Shown here: one piece after another, positions 59,278 to 64,000 of the stretch | How the letters are laid out: every line of letters starts with the position of its first letter | Numbering within the stretch: position 1 is the first letter of the stretch | Assembly: GCF_030315975.1 (NCBI RefSeq) | Contig: NZ_JASXSZ010000001.1 | Location: 806,001 to 870,000, forward strand | Length of the DNA: 64,000 nt | Direction of reading: 5' to 3' | Source of the DNA: Microbacterium candidum | Lineage (GTDB): Bacteria > Actinomycetota > Actinomycetes > Actinomycetales > Microbacteriaceae | Translations under genes and position numbers: made by a program | Notes under the pieces: model-generated | The model's input: the letters and a program-made list of their open reading frames with translations, nothing else | Told to the model about the DNA's origin: nothing | The model's database searches: none

Positions 59278-60645
59278 TCATGCGGTCAGCGGCACCGTCT
59301 CGCCGAGCTGCGGGGATCGGATGCGCCAGCCGAGGTCGTGCGCGACGAGCAGGCGCAGGGCGTCGGCGCCCTCCGGCTCGGCGTGCGTGACGAACGTCTG
59401 CCGCGGCGCGGCGGGGGCGCGCCGCATCCAATCGACGATCTGGTCCGCATCCGCGTGTGCGGACATCATCTCGAGAGAGTCGACCTCGGCGTTGATCGGC
59501 ACGTCCTCGCCGAAGATCCGCAGCGTCCGCTCGCCGTGCTGCAGACGCGCTCCGCGCGTGCCGCCGGACTGGTATCCCGTCAGCACGATCGCGTTCTTCG
59601 GGTCCGGTCCGAACGCCTGCACGTGGTGCAGCACGCGCCCGCCCTCGATCATGCCGCTCGCCGAGATGATGATCATCGGGCCCTTGCGGGCGTTCAGCGC
59701 CTTCGACTCGTCGACGCTGTGCACGAGGTGCGCGAGCCGGTACATCGCGGCGAAGTCATCGCGGCTGAGGCGGTGCTCCTCGGGATGCTGCGCGTAGATC
59801 TCTGACGCATCCACCGCCATCGGGCTGTTGAGGTAGATCGGCACGTCGGGGATCTGCCCCGCGCCGTGCAAGCGGGAGAGGTGCAGCAGGATGGTCTCCG
59901 CCCGGCCGATCGCGAATGCCGGTATGACGACGACACCGCCCCGCCCGCACACGCGGCGGACGATCTCGCCGAGGGCGGCGGTCGCATCGACGTGCGGATG
60001 GATGCGGTCCCCGTACGTCGCCTCGGTCACCAGCACGTCGGTCGCCTCGAGGCCGCGCGGCGGACGCATGAGCGGGTCGTCGGGCCGTCCGAGATCCCCC
60101 GTGAAGTGGAGCCGGACGCCGTCGACCTCGATGCGCAGCTGCGAGGCGCCGAGGATATGGCCGGCCGGGACGAACGTGACGCGCACATCGCCGACCGTGA
60201 ACGCCTCGTCGAACTCGTGCTTCGTGAACCGCGCGATCGCGTCCTGCGCGTCCTCCTCCGTGTACAGCGGCTGCGGGACCTCGTGCTTGGAGGTGCCGTG
60301 GCGGGCGTGGTGCTCGGCCTCCTCCTCCTGCAGGCGCCCGCTGTCGGCGAGGACGAGCCCGGCGAGAGCCGTGGTCCCGCTCGTGGCATGGATGCGGCCC
60401 CCGAACCCCTGCTTGACGAGCGCAGGCAGATACCCGGTGTGGTCGAGATGCGCATGCGTGACGATCGCCGCGTCGATGCTCGAGGCATCCACAGGGAACG
60501 GCTGCCGGTTGCGATCGCGCAGGGCGCGGAAGCCCTGGTACAGCCCGCAGTCGACCGCGACGCGAGTGGTCGCGGTCTCGATGAGGTAGCGCGACCCGGT
60601 GACGGTGTCCGTCGCGCCGAGGAAACGCAGCGAAGGGGTGCTCAT
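59278..60645 (-). CDS. MBL-fold/beta-CASP ribonuclease-like protein
   Basis: A 455-residue metallo-beta-lactamase protein of the beta-CASP RNA-processing group. Motif 2 is THAHLDH (H64, H66, D68, H69), motif 3 PAGHILGASQ, motif 4 FTGDLGRPDDP; the beta-CASP part has VVIPAFAIGRAETILLHL and ISASGMIEGGRVLHH, ending SAHADADQIVDWM and FVTHAEPEG. The layout matches CPSF73-like nucleases of bacteria, likely acting on RNA. It stands 42 bp before the RNase HI gene in transcription order. Confidence 0.9.
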   Translation of the reverse strand: MSTPSLRFLGATDTVTGSRYLIETATTRVAVDCGLYQGFRALRDRNRQPFPVDASSIDAAIVTHAHLDHTGYLPALVKQGFGGRIHATSGTTALAGLVLADSGRLQEEEAEHHARHGTSKHEVPQPLYTEEDAQDAIARFTKHEFDEAFTVGDVRVTFVPAGHILGASQLRIEVDGVRLHFTGDLGRPDDPLMRPPRGLEATDVLVTEATYGDRIHPHVDATAALGEIVRRVCGRGGVVVIPAFAIGRAETILLHLSRLHGAGQIPDVPIYLNSPMAVDASEIYAQHPEEHRLSRDDFAAMYRLAHLVHSVDESKALNARKGPMIIISASGMIEGGRVLHHVQAFGPDPKNAIVLTGYQSGGTRGARLQHGERTLRIFGEDVPINAEVDSLEMMSAHADADQIVDWMRRAPAAPRQTFVTHAEPEGADALRLLVAHDLGWRIRSPQLGETVPLTA

Positions 60646-60687
60646 GCTCTCACCCTGGCACCGCGCGCAGATGCTGTGGGGTGGACC

Positions 60688-61227
60688 TCAGCGCGACTTC
60701 TTCGGCGCGGACGAGACGTCGATCGGGTCCTGTGCGCCGAGCGAGGACCACTGGCTCTCGGTGCCCTTCTCGGCGTGGAGGGATGCGCGCACCGCACGCT
60801 CGTCGGCCCACTCGTTGAGGACGTGCCCGGCGTGGCCGCGGACGTGCTCGAGCACGGCAGGCGGGAGCCCGTCGTCGATGCGCGCCTGCCGGGCGTCGAT
60901 CAGCTGCTCGAGGATCTCGCGGTTCTTGACCGGAGAACCGGATGCGGTCTTCCAGCCGCGGCGGGCGTGCCCCAGCATCCACTTCTCGTACGTGTCGATC
61001 GCGTACCGCGAGTCGGCCTGGATCACGAGGTTCTGCACGTTCCCGTGGTCGCGCAGCGCATACAGCAGGGCGAGGAGCTCGCCGATGTTGTTGGTGCCGG
61101 AGCGGAGGGATCCCGCGGCCCACTGGCCGTCTTCACCGACCCATGCCCATCCCGTCGGCCCCGGGTTGCCCTTGCAGGCGCCGTCCGTCGCGACGGTGTA
61201 GCTGTCGCCGCTCCTGCTGTCAGTCAC
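60688..61227 (-). CDS. rnhA: Ribonuclease HI
   Basis: A 179-residue RNase H with the four catalytic carboxylates in place: D15 (TDGACKGNPGP), E50 (NNIGELLAL), D72 (ADSRY) and D142 (NEWADERAV), plus GHAGH supplying the flexible-loop histidine. It cleaves RNA in RNA-DNA hybrids. The C-terminal 30 residues (GTESQWSSLGAQD to KKSR) extend past the core. It is followed by the beta-CASP gene in the same direction, so two RNA-processing enzymes may share a transcript. Confidence 0.95.
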   Translation of the reverse strand: MTDSRSGDSYTVATDGACKGNPGPTGWAWVGEDGQWAAGSLRSGTNNIGELLALLYALRDHGNVQNLVIQADSRYAIDTYEKWMLGHARRGWKTASGSPVKNREILEQLIDARQARIDDGLPPAVLEHVRGHAGHVLNEWADERAVRASLHAEKGTESQWSSLGAQDPIDVSSAPKKSR

Positions 61228-61298
61228 CCATCCATCCTGCCGGATGCGCGCTGCCGTGCCCGCCGCGGCGATGGCCCGCGGCCGCGGCGAGACGACGG

Positions 61299-62072
61299 TC
61301 AGTCGACGGGAGCCGCGACCGCGGTCTCCGCGATCGGCGTCGCGAGGGTGGTGCGCAGCGCGGCGCGGTCGCTCTCGTCGAAGCCGATCTCATCGAGGTA
61401 GGCGTCGATCGAGCCGTGGCGCTCCTCGAGCTCGGCGAGGATGCCGCGGATCGCGCTCTCCGGGCTGCGGAAGGCGAGTTCCTCCGCGGGGCCGGGCTCG
61501 ATCGTCCAGCCGTAGACCTGCGCGCGCACCCGGAACCTGTCGGCCCATTCTCCGGCGAGGAAGCCTTCGCTCTGCGCGTAGTCCGCGGCGATCTCGTCGC
61601 GCGTGGCGCCGGCGACGGTGAGCGCGAGGGCGACGACGACGCCGGTGCGGTCCTTGCCCGCGGTGCAGTGCACGAGCGATGCACCCGGCGCGCCGGCCAC
61701 CGCACGCAGGGCGGCGGCGATCGTGTCACCGCTGCGGGATGTCATGATGCCGTACACCGTCGCGAGTCCGAACGCGGACGGGTCGAGCGACGCGTAGTCG
61801 GCGGCGGAGCCGGTGAAGATCGGCACCGTCAGCCCATCCATCGCGGAGCCGGCGATGTCGTCGGGGTGGGCGGCGACCTCCTCGGCCGACCGCAGATCGA
61901 CCACCGTGGTGACGCCGAGCGAGACGAGCTCGGCGCGGCCGATGTCACCGAGCGCGTCGATCGCGTCGGAGCGGAACAGGCGGCCGGGCGCGAGGATCGC
62001 GACGTCGACGGTGGCGCCGGCGGGCCGGAAGTTCCAGGTGCCGGGAATCGGGATGCGGGTGCTGTCGGTCAT
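61299..62072 (-). CDS. Tyrosine/lipid phosphatase (Y_phosphatase3 type)
   Basis: A 257-residue phosphatase with the active site loop HCTAGKDRTG (C-x5-R with Lys and Asp inside), typical of MptpB-like actinobacterial phosphatases that act on phosphotyrosine and phosphoinositides. Upstream segments LFRSDAIDAL and VVDLRSAEEVAAHP are also family features. No signal peptide is seen. The start at 62072 follows GAGAGGA; longer readings would run into the FBP-gene leader. Confidence 0.92.
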   Translation of the reverse strand: MTDSTRIPIPGTWNFRPAGATVDVAILAPGRLFRSDAIDALGDIGRAELVSLGVTTVVDLRSAEEVAAHPDDIAGSAMDGLTVPIFTGSAADYASLDPSAFGLATVYGIMTSRSGDTIAAALRAVAGAPGASLVHCTAGKDRTGVVVALALTVAGATRDEIAADYAQSEGFLAGEWADRFRVRAQVYGWTIEPGPAEELAFRSPESAIRGILAELEERHGSIDAYLDEIGFDESDRAALRTTLATPIAETAVAAPVD

Positions 62073-62303
62073 GCGGGTCCTCTCACGTGATCCGCCCATC
62101 CTCTCAGGCGGGTCTGACACACTGGAGAACGTGTTCACCGTTTCTGCGCAGCCCATCGGGCAGAGGGAGGGCGTCGGCGGCATCTTCGCCGGCATGAGAT
62201 GACCCTGCTCCGCAGCGCACCACCTTCCGTGGTGCGCAGCGGCCGCATGCATCCATCTCGCTTCGCCCCGCGTCGGGGCACACGCAGAAACAGGTCATCC
62301 ACC
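62073..62303 (+). other. Structured leader region of the FBP-domain gene
   Basis: The 231-bp divergent region contains two hairpins toward the FBP gene. The first (62210-62242) has a perfect 9-bp inner stem GCGCACCAC with loop CTTCC and a further 4-bp stem outside an A-A mismatch. The second (62265-62279) is GCCCCG with a 3-nt loop. A short frame from GTG near 62131 (VFTVSAQPIG...) ends just before the first hairpin. No known riboswitch is recognised. Confidence 0.5.
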
Positions 62304-62792
62304 ATGCACGCCCTCACCGAGAAGCAGCTCCGCTCCTCCTTCGTCAACGCCTCGCAGCGCGAGCGGACGGTCATGTCCCTTCCCGCCCTCGACGGCCTCG
62401 AATGGGATTCGCTCGACTACCTGGGCTGGCGCGACGCCAAGCTCGCCGGAGTCGGGTACGTCGTCGTCGAGCTCGACGGGCGGCCCGTCGGCATCCAGCT
62501 CCGCCGCGCCGAGTCCAAGCCGAACTCGCGCGCGCAGTGCTCGTGGTGCGAGGACGTCACCCTCCCGAACGACGTCGTCTTCTACAGCGCGAAGCGCGCG
62601 GGGAAGTCCGGCCGCAACGGCAACACCGTCGGCACCCTCGTGTGCGAGGCGTTCGAGTGTCAGGTGAACGCGCGGCGCACGCCGCCGCCCGCCTACCTCG
62701 GCTACGACGTCGAGGCCGCGCGGCGGCGCCGCATCGAGGCGATGCGCGTCAACGTCGCGAACTTCGTGCGCGACATCCGCGACAGCGACTGA
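62304..62792 (+). CDS. FBP-domain (treble-clef zinc finger) protein
   Basis: A 162-residue protein matching the C-terminal zinc-finger domain of elongation-factor-G-binding/fibronectin-binding-like proteins: CSWCEDVTLPNDVVFYSAKR, then LVCEAFECQVNARRTPPPAY. Two Cys pairs form the treble clef. Relatives such as FusB bind EF-G and free stalled ribosomes, giving fusidic acid resistance; whether the actinobacterial stand-alone form does this is not shown. The ATG at 62304 is first before the domain. Confidence 0.85.
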   Translation: MHALTEKQLRSSFVNASQRERTVMSLPALDGLEWDSLDYLGWRDAKLAGVGYVVVELDGRPVGIQLRRAESKPNSRAQCSWCEDVTLPNDVVFYSAKRAGKSGRNGNTVGTLVCEAFECQVNARRTPPPAYLGYDVEAARRRRIEAMRVNVANFVRDIRDSD

Positions 62793-62811
62793 CCCGTACG
62801 CCCCACTCCGC

Positions 62812-62826
62812 CGGTCGTTGAACGAG
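62812..62826. repeat. Half element of repeat family A, copy 5
   Basis: GGTCGTTGAACGAGCG-like sequence matches one arm of the family A palindromes. It sits between the convergent FBP-domain and UPF0014 genes, the same setting as copies 1 and 2, but has no opposite arm. Confidence 0.6.
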
Positions 62827-62838
62827 CGCCGGGCGATG

Positions 62839-63588
62839 TCAGCGGATGGCGGCGGGCTTGACCTTCACCGGACCGAGCCACAGCACGGTCAGCACCGCGG
62901 TGATGGACCCCGCCGCCATGATCGAGGCGAGCACGACGAGCTGGAAGCGTCCGGCGTCCAGCGGGGAGATGCCGCCGAAGATCGCACCGACGAACGCGCC
63001 CGGGAGCACCACAAGCCCCGTCGTCTTGGTCTGGTCGATCGTCGGGACGAGGGCTTCGCGCACGGCGCGCCGCGCCTGTTCCAGCGTGGACTGGCGCGGC
63101 ACGGCGCCGAGCGCGAGCCATCCCTCGACCTCGTCCCACCGGTCGACGACGCCGGAGACGAAGTGGCGCCCCGTGAGCGTCGCGATCGACATGGAGTTGC
63201 CGATGATGATCGCGCCGATGGCGAGCGCGTAGCGCGGCGTCAGCTCGAGCGCGCCGGTCGCGAAGACGATCGTGCAGGCGGTGAGGATGCCGGCGGCCAT
63301 CGAGGATGCCGTCATCCCGGCGGTCCGCCACGTCCAGCCGATGCGGCGCGCGGCGACGGTCGACGCGACGGAGAACATCACGACGAGCGCGAGGGCGATC
63401 CACAGCGCGCTCGTGATGATCCCGGTGAGGATGACGCTCAGGATCGCGAGCTGGATGGCACCGCGCAGGATGGCGGTGGCCGGTGACCACGCGGCCCGCA
63501 CACGGAAGGCGAGCAGCACGCCGACCGTCACGGCGGCGAGCACCACGACCCCGACCACCGAGGGGAAGAGGGCCGGGAGGTTCGGCAT
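62839..63588 (-). CDS. UPF0014/FetB-like ABC permease
   Basis: A 249-residue protein with about seven helices. TIVFATGALELTPRYALAIG and IIGNSMSIATLTGRHF are signature segments of the UPF0014 family (E. coli FetB, plant STAR2), which works with an ATPase in iron or sugar-nucleotide export. The usual ATPase partner FetA is not seen in the window. The start at 63588 is one base after the stop of the glycosyltransferase gene. Confidence 0.87.
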   Translation of the reverse strand: MPNLPALFPSVVGVVVLAAVTVGVLLAFRVRAAWSPATAILRGAIQLAILSVILTGIITSALWIALALVVMFSVASTVAARRIGWTWRTAGMTASSMAAGILTACTIVFATGALELTPRYALAIGAIIIGNSMSIATLTGRHFVSGVVDRWDEVEGWLALGAVPRQSTLEQARRAVREALVPTIDQTKTTGLVVLPGAFVGAIFGGISPLDAGRFQLVVLASIMAAGSITAVLTVLWLGPVKVKPAAIR

Positions 63589-63589
63589 G

Positions 63590-64000
63590 TCAGCGCACAG
63601 GCGGAAGGTCGACGGGGTCGGCGGAGGGGACGGCATCCGCAGCACCGGACGCACCGGCCGCGCCACCGGACTCGGCCTGCCGGTCGGCACTCGGCTGAGC
63701 CACGGCGACCGCACCGGCCGCGCCGCGCCCGCCGGCCGCGACCGTGCCGGCGATGACGGCGTCGAGCTCGCGGGTCACCTCCCGCACGTAGGACGGGATG
63801 TCGAGGTGGCTGGCGTCGACCTTCCCGTCGAGGAACGCGAGCATGCCGTCGCGGAGCGCCTCGTCGCTCTGGGCGACGGCGTGGATCGTGTCGTTCGGGA
63901 GCGCATCGCGCACCGACGCGAACGAGGTCGACACGATCGGCAGGTCGCACAGCGCCGCTTCCAGCAGCACCATCGGCTGGCCTTCGTAGCGGCTGGACAG
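63590..64000 (-). CDS. Glycosyltransferase, C-terminal part (cut by window end)
   Basis: The frame runs off the right edge, so only the last 136 residues are visible. SSRYEGQPMVLLEAALCDLPIVSTSF is the conserved EGxPxxxLEA nucleotide-sugar binding region of GT-B (GT4-like) glycosyltransferases. The last 50 residues are a low-complexity Ala/Gly/Ser tail. The methionine inside QPMVLLEA is not a start. The acceptor is unknown. Confidence 0.88.
   Translation of the reverse strand: MSSRYEGQPMVLLEAALCDLPIVSTSFASVRDALPNDTIHAVAQSDEALRDGMLAFLDGKVDASHLDIPSYVREVTRELDAVIAGTVAAGGRGAAGAVAVAQPSADRQAESGGAAGASGAADAVPSADPVDLPPVR

Overview
The window is about 64 kb of very GC-rich DNA whose genes are packed head to tail with many 1-4 nt start/stop overlaps (ATGA, GTGA, TGATG). 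Gene content and style (separate pca genes, SDR and acyl-CoA genes, a YtrA-type GntR/ABC unit, a stand-alone FBP zinc-finger protein, frequent GGATG/CATCC words in coding DNA) point to an actinobacterium, most likely Microbacteriaceae such as Microbacterium. This is an inference from composition and gene content, not a database match. I see no rRNA, tRNA, CRISPR array, prophage or insertion sequence; it reads as chromosomal accessory metabolism.

Layout. 1-5524 (+): a tightly overlapped operon of two nucleoside hydrolases (the first cut by the window edge), a short-chain dehydrogenase of the mycofactocin-coupled type, an ADP-ribosylglycohydrolase-family protein, a PfkB kinase with an altered signature, and a ribokinase. 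5534-9963: a LacI regulator divergent from two HSL-type esterases and an MFS transporter. 10117-12175 (-): YtrA-type GntR regulator with an ABC ATPase and permease. 12276-17421 (-): a metal-homeostasis unit (ArsR/SmtB sensor, His-rich CzcD, short cation transporter, CadD-like exporter) followed by an APC permease and an unknown membrane protein. 17548-19519 (+): a ferric-reductase-like flavocytochrome with a flavinylatable FMN-binding protein. 19690-21332 (-): two-component system. 21422-25398: cation transporter, PAP2 phosphatase, cold-shock protein with strong terminator, fatty acid desaturase, small membrane protein.

25399-30221: VOC protein divergent from an acyl-CoA operon (SDR, MaoC hydratase, SDR, APH-type kinase, acyl-CoA dehydrogenase) resembling the LvaA/LvaC and ACAD10/11 route for 4-hydroxy acids. 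30324-42138: an antiporter, a DUF1254/DUF1214 protein, a DHA2 exporter, several regulator/oxidoreductase pairs (WYL with NmrA-like, MarR with NPR-like), an amine oxidase, a MerR/GyrI regulator, a VOC protein and a flavin monooxygenase.

42353-54918 is the clearest pathway: pobA with a coupled amidohydrolase and acetoacetyl-CoA-synthetase-like ligase on the minus strand, an IclR regulator, and divergent pcaHGBDCIJ-pcaF. Together these would convert 4-hydroxybenzoate to protocatechuate and on through the beta-ketoadipate pathway to succinyl-CoA and acetyl-CoA. A perfect palindrome lies between the IclR gene and pcaH, and a 3-prime pobA remnant lies 3.6 kb from the intact gene.

55091-64000: an EXPERA/emopamil-binding-like membrane protein, an SDR, a flavoprotein-MarR-DUF3237 operon, an MBL/beta-CASP protein, RNase HI, a tyrosine phosphatase, an FBP-domain protein with a structured leader, a UPF0014 permease and the 3-prime end of a glycosyltransferase gene. 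A family of long intergenic palindromes (GTCGTTGAGCGAGCGAAGCGAG core) recurs at five places.
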